Counted from the stretch's first letter, positions 35,777-44,805 are shown. The stretch: 45,503 bases of DNA from an uncultured Lachnospiraceae bacterium (GCA_910587045.1 CAJULG010000001.1:553187-598689), one strand, 5' to 3'. The notes: generated by a model from the letters alone, not told the origin. Numbers and translations: made by a program.

Positions 35777-35867
35777 ACTCTGCTCCTTTCTCCGTCCTAT
35801 TTCTTAAATATCTCCTCTTTATTCTAACACCATTCATTCCCCGATAACATTAAATTTTAATGAATAA

Positions 35868-35912
35868 TGAAAAAAGCAGAAGACCTTTGCCATATTAGCA
35901 ATGTCTCCTGCT
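35868..35912 (-). terminator. Terminator of the TPKTG surface-protein gene
   Basis: On the minus strand GCAGGAGAC pairs with GTCTTCTGC (35911-35903 with 35884-35876), 9 bp with one G-T pair plus an inner TTGC/GCAA, followed by TTTTTT (35875-35870). Confidence 0.9.
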
Positions 35913-35959
35913 TACTATTTGAATTCAATTCCACTTTTTCTGATCGCTATCTATCTCTA

Positions 35960-37549
35960 TCACTGCTTCCTGCCTGTAACCAGAAAACTGATCATAGCAA
36001 ATACTCCTAATGTACCTATCCAGATCAAAAGAACAGAATCTCCTGTCTTAGGTGTATTCTGTTTCTGTACATTTGTGCTGGCGGCAGTCGTCGAATTCCC
36101 GGAAGTTCCGGCAGATGTTCCTGTTGTTCCTTCCGTCTCTGATGACTGTCCGGTTTCTGTCGTTAACTGCTCTGTCGTTCCTTCTGATTCTGTTGTTGCT
36201 TCGGTTGGAGCGGATGTCTCTACCGGTTTCTCAGTCGTAACCGGAGCTTCCGTTGTAATCGTTGCAGGTGCCTGCGTTGTTGCTTCCGTAGTCGGCGGTG
36301 TAAGATCGATCATCTCTGATATTCCCACGATTACCTGCATTTTTGCAGTTGTACCAGTATTATAATTATAATACAGCTTATCTCCCACCTGTAATGCCGC
36401 CTGAGATTCCATCCTCCCGTTACTGTTATTGTATTCATAAGGACTTCCTATACTGTCCAATGCCTCAAAACAAGTCTTATCAAAATCAGAAAATACTGTC
36501 AGATCTACATAATAGCAGTCTCCATCATAGTACAAAGGTGCCAGTAACTCCTGATCAGAAAAACTGCTCATTTTCAGATTAATACTGGCATTATGGCTTA
36601 AATCCAGTGATGTCAACTGATTTCCTTCACAATTCAATACCAACAAACCTGTCAAGCCGCTGACATCCAGGCCGGTCAATTCATTATTTCGACATTCGAT
36701 CATATACAGCTTCGTTAAACTGCCTACATTCAATTCACTGATCAAACAATCGCTGCAATCTAAAATCTCCAGAAGGACTGCATCGCTTATATCCAGTTTC
36801 TTTATTGAAGTATTGGCACAGTCAACGTTCTTTAACCGGGTTAATCCGCTAAGATCCAATTCACTTATGGACGTATAATCACAGATCAAGGTTTCTAATG
36901 CTTCTGCTCCATTTACTTTTAATTCTTCGATTGCGGCTCTGCTGCAGGTTAAGTTTTTTAAGCTGCTCAAACCAGTGAGATCCAGCTTTTTAATATATGT
37001 ATAGGAACATAGTAGATTCTCTAACTGACTCATTCCGCTTATATTCAATTCATCTATAGAGGTAGATGAGCAGCTAATAGATTTTAATGAGGTCAGACCA
37101 GCTACATTTAATGTAGTAAGATTTCTTGCGCCGCTTACTTCAATACGTTCCAATTTTGTATTACTGCTTAAATCAATCGTTACTGCTTCGCATGTAACAC
37201 TATAATTGATCAAAGAGAATTCTGTGATCCCTGTAAAATATTCAATACCTGCCCAGTCCTTTACAGACATTCCCTGAGATGATTGAGTAAACGTAGAAAT
37301 CGTAGTAAGCTTTTCTACAGTCGCTCTTTCAGTTGCTGATAGATTAGAATCATGATCCTTATCATAGGTATTCAGCACCCACTGCCGAAGCACCGGATCC
37401 GGAAAGGTCGATTCATTGATCGGAACCTCTCCCGCCCTGGAATTCCCATTTGCATATACTGCACTTATGGATCCTCCAGCAGCCAGACCAAATACGATCA
37501 CACCGGCAATTCCCATACAAAGCTTTCGTATCCCGTTCTGTAACCTCAT
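35960..37549 (-). CDS. Leucine-rich-repeat cell-wall protein with TPKTG anchor
   Basis: About 529 residues. It has a signal peptide, then an EF-hand-like loop (DKDHDSNLSATE, with ligands at positions 1, 3, 5, 7, 9 and 12). About nine 21-residue LRRs with a conserved Cys ladder follow (LxxLxxLxCxxTxIxxLDLSG), then a Thr/Glu-rich stalk of about 95 residues. The C-terminal sorting signal is TPKTGDS, a membrane helix and the basic tail GRKQ. Wall anchoring by a sortase is expected, and the motif resembles EPKTG of the srtB-linked protein. I prefer the ATG at 37549 (AAGGAGG upstream) to an in-frame GTG at 37579. Single gene with its own terminator. Function as adhesin is inferred. Confidence 0.9.
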   Translation of the reverse strand: MRLQNGIRKLCMGIAGVIVFGLAAGGSISAVYANGNSRAGEVPINESTFPDPVLRQWVLNTYDKDHDSNLSATERATVEKLTTISTFTQSSQGMSVKDWAGIEYFTGITEFSLINYSVTCEAVTIDLSSNTKLERIEVSGARNLTTLNVAGLTSLKSISCSSTSIDELNISGMSQLENLLCSYTYIKKLDLTGLSSLKNLTCSRAAIEELKVNGAEALETLICDYTSISELDLSGLTRLKNVDCANTSIKKLDISDAVLLEILDCSDCLISELNVGSLTKLYMIECRNNELTGLDVSGLTGLLVLNCEGNQLTSLDLSHNASINLKMSSFSDQELLAPLYYDGDCYYVDLTVFSDFDKTCFEALDSIGSPYEYNNSNGRMESQAALQVGDKLYYNYNTGTTAKMQVIVGISEMIDLTPPTTEATTQAPATITTEAPVTTEKPVETSAPTEATTESEGTTEQLTTETGQSSETEGTTGTSAGTSGNSTTAASTNVQKQNTPKTGDSVLLIWIGTLGVFAMISFLVTGRKQ

Positions 37550-37778
37550 ATTCTTCCTCCTTATCTTCCGTTCATCCACCCCGACTTACACAAGTGATGT
37601 ACAAATAAATTTACTTCTCATGTAGCATATATCTTCCGATATCATTAATCAAGAAACGGGAAATTGCATTTACGCAACTTTTTGTAACAGAAGCAATATG
37701 TTCCGCTTTTTCATACCTTTTCCCCTTACAAACACTCCCCTTTTTTATCCTTCATACTTATATGCAAAACGGATCATC

Positions 37779-38579
37779 CTAGTTCAGATCATTTTTTTGA
37801 AAGTATATGGATCCAATTACAAGGGCCGCCACACCTACCGTAACGGATACTCCTATGGTCTGAGTGATCATAGCTGTTCCTACAGATGACTGATATAAGA
37901 TCGGTCCGGCTTCATGCAGGACAGAGGACGCATTCTCCTGGAAATTTAACAAATCAAGACAATTCCACACAGCGAGAACCACCGGATTGGCGTCCGCAAA
38001 CCAATCGGGGAATTGTGTCTGCGCCATCGGAAGAAGCATTTGCAGATAGCCGGCCAGAAAGCCCACCAGATAAGTAACATAAGGATTCTTTGTTAAAATT
38101 GTGAAAAGTGCCAATTCACAGCATATACGAAACAGGGAAATAAAAATCAGAGTATACCGAAGCAGTATCCCCTGCATTTCCATAGCAGTTCCCCAGCCCG
38201 ATATTACTGTGATGATACAAGGGAACAGGATCATGATCAAAAGTGTACCTGTCATTCCTGTGACCATTGCCACAATGAATCGGCCAAAAAAGACTTCATT
38301 CCGGGAATGCCCGGAGAGAATTTCGTAGTTCAGGGTTTTATCCATAAAATCCTTTCCCATTGCATTCGCCATAATTATCATTAAAAACAGCAGGCTGCTT
38401 ATACAGTACATACTACCTATATTTGCAACCACATAACTTCCGCTGAGTGTTTCACCGGCATCCTCCACCACGATTCCAAAGCTGAACACTGCATTTAAAG
38501 CTATGGTAAAGAACAATACAAACCATGTCACTTTATCTCGAACCAACTGGTAAAACTGCGCCCGAATGATATTCCACAT
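37779..38579 (-). CDS. ABC-2 type permease (BcrB-like)
   Basis: A 266-residue permease with six hydrophobic segments, starting MWNIIRAQFYQLVRDKVTWF, typical of the immunity/bacitracin-type ABC-2 family. The start is the ATG at 38579, six bases after GGAGGTGA. The in-frame TTG at 38594 lies inside that ribosome site and is rejected. It overlaps the ATPase gene by 47 bp, so the two are translationally coupled. It probably exports or protects against a peptide antibiotic, as judged by family and by the neighbouring two-component system. Confidence 0.9.
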   Translation of the reverse strand: MWNIIRAQFYQLVRDKVTWFVLFFTIALNAVFSFGIVVEDAGETLSGSYVVANIGSMYCISSLLFLMIIMANAMGKDFMDKTLNYEILSGHSRNEVFFGRFIVAMVTGMTGTLLIMILFPCIITVISGWGTAMEMQGILLRYTLIFISLFRICCELALFTILTKNPYVTYLVGFLAGYLQMLLPMAQTQFPDWFADANPVVLAVWNCLDLLNFQENASSVLHEAGPILYQSSVGTAMITQTIGVSVTVGVAALVIGSIYFQKNDLN

Positions 38580-39504
38580 CTGCCTCACCTCCAATCAACG
38601 TCATATAGTACTGTTCCAGATTTTCTCCCCCCATACTTAAACTCAGAGGCAGCACTCCGTTCTCATACAAGGTTCTGGAAACCAATGCAATGTCATCTAA
38701 GAGTTCAAACAAGCGAATACTTCCATCCTCTTCTACCGCAATCCTTTCTACCTGTAATCTCTCCTGAAGAATTGCCAGCGCCAGTGCATCCTGATCCGTA
38801 TGAATGTGGAGATAACTTTGACATTCCCGTTCTAATGCATCCCGTGTCAGATGTTTTACTATACTGCCATTTACAATAAATACATAATCATCACACATTA
38901 ATGAAAGCTCACTTAATATATGAGATGAGATCAGAATGGTCACATCCTCCTTTTTATTCAGTTGTAAGAACAGCTCTCTCAATTCTACGATCCCCTCCGG
39001 ATCCAAACCGTTAACCGGTTCATCCAGTATCATTATCTCCGGTTTGGATAGCAGCGCATTGGCAAGTCCAAAACGCTGCCGCATACCTAAGGAATATTCT
39101 TTCAGACGCTTTTTTCCTATCTTAGAGATCGGCAAACCCACGAGTTCCATCACTTCATCAATACGGTTTTTTCCGGGTATTCCTTTTTGCAGTCTCTGTT
39201 TTTCCAGATTCTGCTGTGCAGTCAGATCCAGCTTTGCATATGGAGTTTCTATCATAATGCTCATCCGCTCTCTTGCCTTGACCAACTCCTTTTCTGTTCT
39301 GCTTCCATAAATGGACATAGAGCCTGATGTAGGTATCACCAGCCCTCCCAGCATCTTCATAATGGTCGTCTTTCCTGCACCATTGGGCCCGATCAGACCA
39401 CAAATACTGCTTCGCTTCACCTGAAATCCTGCCTCACGCACTGCAATCTGCTTCTGATACTGCTTTGTCAGATTCTGCACATCAATAACTATCGGTTCAT
39501 TCAC
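38533..39504 (-). CDS. ABC transporter ATPase (BcrA-like)
   Basis: A 323-residue ATPase with Walker A GPNGAGKTT near 38-46, signature YSLGMRQRFGLANAL, Walker B IMILDEPVNGLDP and switch His in ILISSHILSELS. The C-terminal extension of about 90 residues is usual in the BcrA/LanF group. The start is GTG with AAGGAG eight bases upstream; an ATG in another frame overlaps it and is not used. Partner of the overlapping ABC-2 permease. The OmpR-type two-component genes lie directly upstream behind a terminator. Confidence 0.94.
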   Translation of the reverse strand: MNEPIVIDVQNLTKQYQKQIAVREAGFQVKRSSICGLIGPNGAGKTTIMKMLGGLVIPTSGSMSIYGSRTEKELVKARERMSIMIETPYAKLDLTAQQNLEKQRLQKGIPGKNRIDEVMELVGLPISKIGKKRLKEYSLGMRQRFGLANALLSKPEIMILDEPVNGLDPEGIVELRELFLQLNKKEDVTILISSHILSELSLMCDDYVFIVNGSIVKHLTRDALERECQSYLHIHTDQDALALAILQERLQVERIAVEEDGSIRLFELLDDIALVSRTLYENGVLPLSLSMGGENLEQYYMTLIGGEADVEYHSGAVLPVGSR

Positions 39505-39582
39505 ACTATTTTCTCCTTTCTGTTCCCTTTACTATAGAGGTAATTCAACCTTTCATTGTTCTACTCTTTCCACCTTAGGGCA

Positions 39583-39626
39583 AAAAAATAAAGAAATCCT
39601 TAATTTCAGAAATTTCTTTATTTTTT
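39583..39626. terminator. Bidirectional terminator after the Bcr-type two-component genes
   Basis: A perfect 15-bp inverted repeat (39583-39597 with 39612-39626) with A/T runs at both ends. It contains the kinase stop codon and separates the kinase from the ATPase gene, so exporter expression needs its own promoter. Confidence 0.85.
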
Positions 39627-40526
39627 CTCCATCATTATTAACTTTAATCGTATTACCAGTTCATTTTCATTCCGACATGCACTTACTTCTGCTCCCTGTT
39701 TCTCTGCCAGCAGCTTAACTACATATAATCCCAGCCCCGCCCCCGGCTTACTGCGGGAATTGTCCGCCTTATAAGAGCGAAGAAACAGACGTTCCGGATC
39801 CACATCCTCCGGATCCTCTATTGGATTAATAAATTCTACAATACAGGCCTGTTCTTCCTCATATACACGAAGGAAAAAAGTTCCTTTTGCATATTTGACA
39901 ATATTTCCCAACAGATTGTCAAATATACGCTCTAATAGCTGTTCGTCTCCTCTGACAAATATGGTTCGTTCCGGTACATCTATCTGTGGTGTCAATCCCT
40001 GCTCCCGGATCAGCACCTCATGCTCTAACACAGCATGAAGCAGCAGACTTATAACATCCACCATACCAGTCTGTACCATGGCACCATCCGTTTCCAGCAT
40101 GGATAATTCAAAGAACTCATCCACCATGTACTTTAGTTCCTCCACTTTTGTTTCGCAGATATGAAGATAGTGCTGTTCCCGTTCCGTAAAGCTTCCTTCC
40201 TCCCGCAATAAATGCAGATTCCCCTTTACCACCGTCAGAGGTGTCCTAAAGTCATGGGCAATATCAGTTACTGCCTGTTTGATGACACTCTCCTGATGTC
40301 TTAGTTCCCGTTTGCATTCTGTCTGATAATCCAGATTACGATTACACTCCTCTGCTAACCTTGTAACATCCTGATCAAATAAAGTAACCCGCACCTGCTT
40401 ATTGTATGCCTCCCGACGGTTCTCCTTCAGTTCCCTGGTCATGCGTCGCAGCTCACGTTTTAACAACAATAGATAAATAAGCAAACCCATGCAACCCAGA
40501 ACCAGGATTATTATGGCTAATTTCAT
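39618..40526 (-). CDS. Sensor histidine kinase of the Bcr-type exporter module
   Basis: A 302-residue kinase with a single N-terminal membrane helix (about 3-22) and practically no extracellular sensor. A coiled linker is followed by HisKA with the phospho-acceptor His in DIAHDFRTPLTVV, the N box in FDNLLGNIVKYAKG and the G box in GAGLGLYVVKLL. A small intramembrane-type kinase of this sort usually depends on a partner transporter for sensing. It overlaps the regulator gene by 4 bp. Strongly linked by position to the BcrAB-like exporter. Confidence 0.93.
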   Translation of the reverse strand: MKLAIIILVLGCMGLLIYLLLLKRELRRMTRELKENRREAYNKQVRVTLFDQDVTRLAEECNRNLDYQTECKRELRHQESVIKQAVTDIAHDFRTPLTVVKGNLHLLREEGSFTEREQHYLHICETKVEELKYMVDEFFELSMLETDGAMVQTGMVDVISLLLHAVLEHEVLIREQGLTPQIDVPERTIFVRGDEQLLERIFDNLLGNIVKYAKGTFFLRVYEEEQACIVEFINPIEDPEDVDPERLFLRSYKADNSRSKPGAGLGLYVVKLLAEKQGAEVSACRNENELVIRLKLIMMEKK

Positions 40527-41266
40527 ACTCTTTCCATCCAGTTCCTTTCACTACGCTTTATCTCTAAGACCTCTCCGGCCAGCCGATAACCAATTCCCCA
40601 GACCGTCTCAATATATTCATTTTCCGGATCTGCTCGTTTCAGCTTGTTCCTCAGATTACTCATGTGCACATTTAAGGTATTATCCTCATAATAGTAAGGT
40701 TCCTGCCAGACTGCTTCATAAATATTTGCTTTGGAAAAGGTTTTTTTCGGATGCTCCATTAACAGCTGTAGAATTGCCAGCTCCTTTGCTGTTAATGCCA
40801 GCGGGATTCCTTCTATAGCGGCATGATTTTCCTCTGGATTCAATACCAGCTTGTGGATACAAAGCAGTCTTCCACTCTTATCCCTTTTTTCAGCCTCTGC
40901 GTTACTCCTGCGAAGAACCACCTCTATACGAACCAATACCTCATCCAGATCAAAGGGCTTCAGGATATAGTCATCAGCACCCATTCGCAATACCTCTATA
41001 CGGGTTTCCAGATTTGATCTGGCAGAAAGACAGATAACCGGAACATCTGAATGTGTACGCAGTTCCTCAATCAGATCATTTCCACTCTTATAGGGCAGCA
41101 TTAAATCCATTAGAATCAGGCTATATTGCCTGTCCTTAAGACAGACAGATGCATCTCTGCCATTATAGGCACATTCTATCTCATATCCGTGTCCGGATAA
41201 GAATTCCTCCAGCATGGAGCTGATTTCCTGATTGTCTTCTACTATTAATATTCGTTTATCATTCAT
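40523..41266 (-). CDS. OmpR-family response regulator
   Basis: A 247-residue regulator: receiver with VEDN, phospho-acceptor Asp in LILMDLMLPYKSG and Lys in YILKPFD, followed by a winged helix (NTLNVHMSNLRNKLK, TVWGIGYRL). First gene of the two-component pair. The C-terminal tail of about 18 residues is longer than usual. Expected target is the exporter operon directly downstream. Confidence 0.94.
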   Translation of the reverse strand: MNDKRILIVEDNQEISSMLEEFLSGHGYEIECAYNGRDASVCLKDRQYSLILMDLMLPYKSGNDLIEELRTHSDVPVICLSARSNLETRIEVLRMGADDYILKPFDLDEVLVRIEVVLRRSNAEAEKRDKSGRLLCIHKLVLNPEENHAAIEGIPLALTAKELAILQLLMEHPKKTFSKANIYEAVWQEPYYYEDNTLNVHMSNLRNKLKRADPENEYIETVWGIGYRLAGEVLEIKRSERNWMERV

Positions 41267-41307
41267 TTTTGTATATCCTTCACCACAGTATGCTTAAGCC
41301 GGAATTG

Positions 41308-41928
41308 TTACGAGACCCTTCGGGCAACCAGTTTATTTGATGCATGCAGGTGTTTGGGAACGCCAGGATGCTCGTCCTCAAAAACATATGATTTAAACTG
41401 CAAAATCTCCCAATCATTATATAATTCTTTTATTTCGTTATCTTTTGCCAGACCAATCGCAAACGGTGCAATATCTTCGGATGCTGGCACGGTATCCGTG
41501 AATATCTGCATAATATGTATGCCGCCTAAACTGGTATTGGCTTTTGCCCTACTGATAAAAGCTTTCCAATCCGTTTTTTGTACAAAATGCAGAGTTCCAA
41601 AAGACATAACCATATCATATTTCTGCTCAAACTGATATGTTGTCAAGTCGGCAGTAAAGGCTTTTAAATGGACATTCTCCTTTCTGCATCTTTGCTGCAA
41701 TTTTGCTATACCATGTTCTGAAATGTCAAAAGCATCAACATTGCAAAAACCCTGTTTTGCTAAATAAAATGCATTCTGACCTTCACCACATCCTATATCA
41801 ATGATTTTCCACTCTTTGTTGAATAAATGTTCGAACTCTTTCAATGTTACATTCGGTTCGGCAGAAAAAGCAGTAATCGTTTCATCCTGATATGCTTTTT
41901 CCCAAAATGGCAACCATACTCTTTCCAT
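41308..41928 (-). CDS. Class I SAM-dependent methyltransferase
   Basis: A 206-residue methyltransferase with motif I IIDIGCGEGQNAFYLA near 42-57, an acidic residue at the end of the second strand (DAFDIS), and the post-motif KYDMVMSFGTLHFV. It resembles TehB/UbiE-like small-molecule methyltransferases; the substrate is unknown. I find no CCGG in the coding region, unlike the exporter genes to its right, so it may have a separate origin. It lies 108 bp after the ABC-2 permease stop and 41 bp before the OmpR regulator gene. Confidence 0.9.
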   Translation of the reverse strand: MERVWLPFWEKAYQDETITAFSAEPNVTLKEFEHLFNKEWKIIDIGCGEGQNAFYLAKQGFCNVDAFDISEHGIAKLQQRCRKENVHLKAFTADLTTYQFEQKYDMVMSFGTLHFVQKTDWKAFISRAKANTSLGGIHIMQIFTDTVPASEDIAPFAIGLAKDNEIKELYNDWEILQFKSYVFEDEHPGVPKHLHASNKLVARRVS

Positions 41929-42036
41929 CTAATAAACCTCCTGGCATAAATGACTTCTTCTAAATATCCAGTTAATTTTATATACGCTATCACATTTCTG
42001 TTTTTGTGTCAACCGTCTTTCTTTTGCTGTTTTCTG

Positions 42037-42789
42037 TTATGTCCAGTCTTTCCTTCTGTATAAAATTGCCCCGGCAATAATACAGATCAGCGTTAAGGAA
42101 CCCAGGATAAGTAATTCCATTCCATGCTGCTTGAGACTGTCTCCGGAAAAAACCCCCTGCATTAAATCAACCGCATAGGTCATCGGCAAACAATCAGAGA
42201 TTCTTTTTATGCTATCAGGAAACATCATATCCGGCATTGTTGCACCGGACAGGAACAGCATGATGAAGTAACAAAGATAGCAAAGCAACGTTGTACTTCT
42301 GGAATCCTGTCCGATCGCTGTGAACAGAAACCCCATGGAAAACATAGCAGCAATGGAAAACAGCACACCGAAACAAATGGAAAGAAAAGTGCCTTTTATC
42401 TGTATATGGTAAAGAAGCATTCCGGCTATGATCAAAATTGAAATTCCGATCAATGTCATTACAAGATTGACCAATACCTGCGCTAACATAATGCTTTTCT
42501 TTCCAACCGGGGTTGCATCAAAGCGTTTATAGATCTTTTTCTCTTTATAACCCGATAATGTCAGAGGCATAGACATTAAACCGGTGACTCCTGTTATCAT
42601 GACGGCGTATGCCGGTACAGAAATATCCATCATTCTGATCGCTGCCCCGTCATAAACCGGTGTATTTCCAAATATGCCGCCAAATAGAAGGAGCATTAAC
42701 ACCGGAAACACGAGTGTAAAGAAAAAGCTAAAAAAATCTCTTGTAAACAACCGTAACTGTATTTTGCATATAACCAGAAATCCTTTCAT
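42037..42789 (-). CDS. ABC-2 type permease
   Basis: A 250-residue permease with six membrane segments (first about 18-38, with TRDFFSFFFTLVFPVLMLLLFG) and the ABC-2 signature region FLFTAIGQDSRSTTLLCYLCYFIMLFLSGATMPDMMFP. It overlaps the ATPase gene by 4 bp. This subfamily often exports drugs, lipids or peptides. It pairs with the divergent LytTR-DUF3021 regulator genes. Confidence 0.93.
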   Translation of the reverse strand: MKGFLVICKIQLRLFTRDFFSFFFTLVFPVLMLLLFGGIFGNTPVYDGAAIRMMDISVPAYAVMITGVTGLMSMPLTLSGYKEKKIYKRFDATPVGKKSIMLAQVLVNLVMTLIGISILIIAGMLLYHIQIKGTFLSICFGVLFSIAAMFSMGFLFTAIGQDSRSTTLLCYLCYFIMLFLSGATMPDMMFPDSIKRISDCLPMTYAVDLMQGVFSGDSLKQHGMELLILGSLTLICIIAGAILYRRKDWT

Positions 42790-43559
42790 AATATTCCCTC
42801 CATCGTAAGTCCTGTTGTTTTCGGTGCAATTTTTAAGTACAGCTTTTCCAATGATAAATTTTCCTCATATTCGTCATCAGAAATCCGACCTTTGGCATAT
42901 TCCCGGAATTCCTGTTGTGTCCCCCAAAATTCCTGTTTTCCTTTTTCTAAATAAAGTATCTTGTCCGCAAGGGCTTCTACCTCATCCAGATAGTGAGATA
43001 CCATAATAATAGCTACTCCGCCTTTTCTAATATTCTCAAAACTGATCCACATATTCTGTCTCACTTCCGGATCAAGTCCTGTCGTTAATTCATCCAGGAT
43101 CAGAAGCTTCGGACGCCCAATAAGGGAAAGCAAAATGGATAGTCGTTGTCTCTCCCCGCCAGAAAGTTTGGAAATCAGACATTTCCTTTTATCATCAAGT
43201 CCCATCTGTTTCAATAATAAGTTCCAGTCAGCGGGTCTTTCATAAAAACCGGCAAACAATCTGCATTGCTCTTCTACTCTGATCTTCAAAGGATATTCCG
43301 CCTCCTGCAGTTGAACACCCACCTCCTTATATACTTCATTACGATGAAGCCAGGGATTCTTTCCAAAAACCTGAATGCGGCCACCGTCAGGCTTACGCAA
43401 GCCCTCAATGCACTCCACTGTAGAAGTTTTTCCAGATCCATTCTGCCCGATGACAGCCAGGACTTCTCCCGATTCCACAGAAAATGAAATATTCTGAACC
43501 GCATGTAATCCTTTATATGAAAGATTCAGATCTTCCACCTGTACAATTACCTGTGACAT
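42786..43559 (-). CDS. ABC transporter ATPase
   Basis: A 257-residue ATPase: Walker A GQNGSGKTS near 38-46, signature LSGGERQRLSILLSL, Walker B LLILDELTTGLDP (with Leu in place of the usual Pro after the catalytic Glu) and switch His in MVSHYLDEV. Ribosome site AAGGAGG lies seven bases before the ATG. It is transcribed away from the LytTR gene, with a 173-bp shared control region. Confidence 0.94.
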   Translation of the reverse strand: MSQVIVQVEDLNLSYKGLHAVQNISFSVESGEVLAVIGQNGSGKTSTVECIEGLRKPDGGRIQVFGKNPWLHRNEVYKEVGVQLQEAEYPLKIRVEEQCRLFAGFYERPADWNLLLKQMGLDDKRKCLISKLSGGERQRLSILLSLIGRPKLLILDELTTGLDPEVRQNMWISFENIRKGGVAIIMVSHYLDEVEALADKILYLEKGKQEFWGTQQEFREYAKGRISDDEYEENLSLEKLYLKIAPKTTGLTMEGIL

Positions 43560-43663
43560 AATGCTTCCTCCTTAATCTTTTTGATATTGCTATTTTATAA
43601 TGAGCTTTCTGAAGATACAACGGATCCGGGGGCAGCGGCAATCTATGAGGTACAAGAGGTCGA

Positions 43664-43710
43664 ATTTCATGTTTGAAATGCACGCATTTACTGTTTTGTC
43701 GTGCTATAAT
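43664..43710 (+). promoter_or_regulatory. Promoter and palindrome between exporter and LytTR genes
   Basis: An extended -10, TGCTATAAT (43702-43710), without a clear -35, lies 22 bp before the LytTR start. Upstream is a perfect palindrome ATTTCA-TGTT-TGAAAT (43664-43679), a candidate binding site for autoregulation. The exporter promoter must also lie in this 173-bp gap; on the minus strand I see only TTGTAT...TATAAA with a short 15-bp spacer. Confidence 0.5.
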
Positions 43711-43732
43711 AACAAAGGAAGGAGGTATATCA

Positions 43733-44182
43733 ATGAAAGTCGAATGCAAAATCAGTGCAGATTATAAAGAACCATATGCGGTCCTCTATATAAACAAAAT
43801 GACCGAGACGATTGCAGAAATTATTTCTATGCTAGAAAAAGAAAATGTGAATTCTCTGCCATTGACTGCAACAAAAGATAAAAAACTTTATTTTATTAAA
43901 CCGGAGGATATATCATTGGTGCGTGCTGAAGGCAGGGATATTGTCTGTTACGACAGGCATAAAAACAGATATTTATTGGATAAACCTCTATACGAATTGG
44001 AAAACATACTTGATATTAACTTTGTCCGTATTTCAAAATCAGCGATCGTCAATATCAACCAGATCAATCATGTGGAGGCAAGCTTCAATGGGACAATGGA
44101 GCTGGTAATGAAAAACGGGATCACAGATTACATCTCCAGAGGTTTTCGCAAGAGTTTTAAAGAAAGGTTGGGTTTAGAATGA
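43733..44182 (+). CDS. LytTR-domain transcription regulator (no receiver)
   Basis: A 149-residue protein. The C-terminal LytTR DNA-binding domain covers about 50-147 (YFIKPEDISLVRAEGRDIVCY, FVRISKSAIVNINQINHV), preceded by about 45 residues (VECKISADYKEPYAVLYIN) and no receiver domain. The start at 43733 is set by AAGGAGGTATATCA; a longer in-frame version from 43673 covers the promoter and is rejected. It overlaps the next gene by 4 bp. LytTR plus DUF3021 pairs are known autoregulatory units in Firmicutes; control of the divergent exporter is inferred. Confidence 0.92.
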   Translation: MKVECKISADYKEPYAVLYINKMTETIAEIISMLEKENVNSLPLTATKDKKLYFIKPEDISLVRAEGRDIVCYDRHKNRYLLDKPLYELENILDINFVRISKSAIVNINQINHVEASFNGTMELVMKNGITDYISRGFRKSFKERLGLE

Positions 44183-44643
44183 AACATACTGTTAAAATGA
44201 TACTTAAATATATTTTTTATGGCATTTCGATCGGCTGTACTTTCTTTGTAATTATGTGCCTGTCCTTTTTTATCGGGGGAGGAGAGGATTTACTGATGTC
44301 CATATGCAAAGATTTTGCAAGGCATTCTGTCGGCGCCATGATCATAGGCATTGCCTGCGGCAGTACATCAATCCTATATCAATTCGACCGCCCTTCTGTT
44401 TTCTGGAAAATAGTGATACATTTTTGTGTTGGAATGGGCGTTTTCTATCCTGTGAGTATTTATTTAGGCTGGATTCCTTTTTATTCGGATAGAATACTCA
44501 TTGTTGTCTTACAATTTTTATGTACATGTGTTATTTTCATGGTAATCTGGTTCTGCTTCTTTTTGTTTAATCGAAATGAGGCAAAAAGGATTAATAAACG
44601 ACTAAGAGATCTTGAACGAGACTGCACTGTCAATAAAGACTAA
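44179..44643 (+). CDS. DUF3021 family membrane protein
   Basis: A 154-residue protein with four hydrophobic segments (about 9-31, 47-64, 74-95 and 103-127) and a basic/acidic C-terminal tail, FNRNEAKRINKRLRDLERD. The layout and its ATGA overlap with a LytTR gene match DUF3021, which in studied cases acts as a membrane inhibitor of the LytTR partner. Function here is inferred from that pairing. Confidence 0.88.
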   Translation: MKHTVKMILKYIFYGISIGCTFFVIMCLSFFIGGGEDLLMSICKDFARHSVGAMIIGIACGSTSILYQFDRPSVFWKIVIHFCVGMGVFYPVSIYLGWIPFYSDRILIVVLQFLCTCVIFMVIWFCFFLFNRNEAKRINKRLRDLERDCTVNKD

Positions 44644-44732
44644 CCCGGGGACAATCCGGTTGGTTCTGTTATGATTTGAAATGACTTTCTTATTTACCCG
44701 TGTAGAGATATCATTCTGAACAAAAAAATAAA

Positions 44733-44805
44733 TGGGACCTATAGGGCTCGAACCTATGACCCTCTGCTTGTAAGGCAGATGCTCTCCCAGCTGAGCTAAG
44801 ATCCC
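44733..44805 (-). tRNA. tRNA-Val (TAC)
   Basis: A 73-nt cloverleaf: acceptor GGGATCT/AGGTCCC, anticodon loop CTTACAA (anticodon TAC), T arm GTTCGAGCC, discriminator A. Last gene of the tRNA cluster. A T-rich tail (TTTATTTTTTTG) follows without a clear hairpin. Confidence 0.96.
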
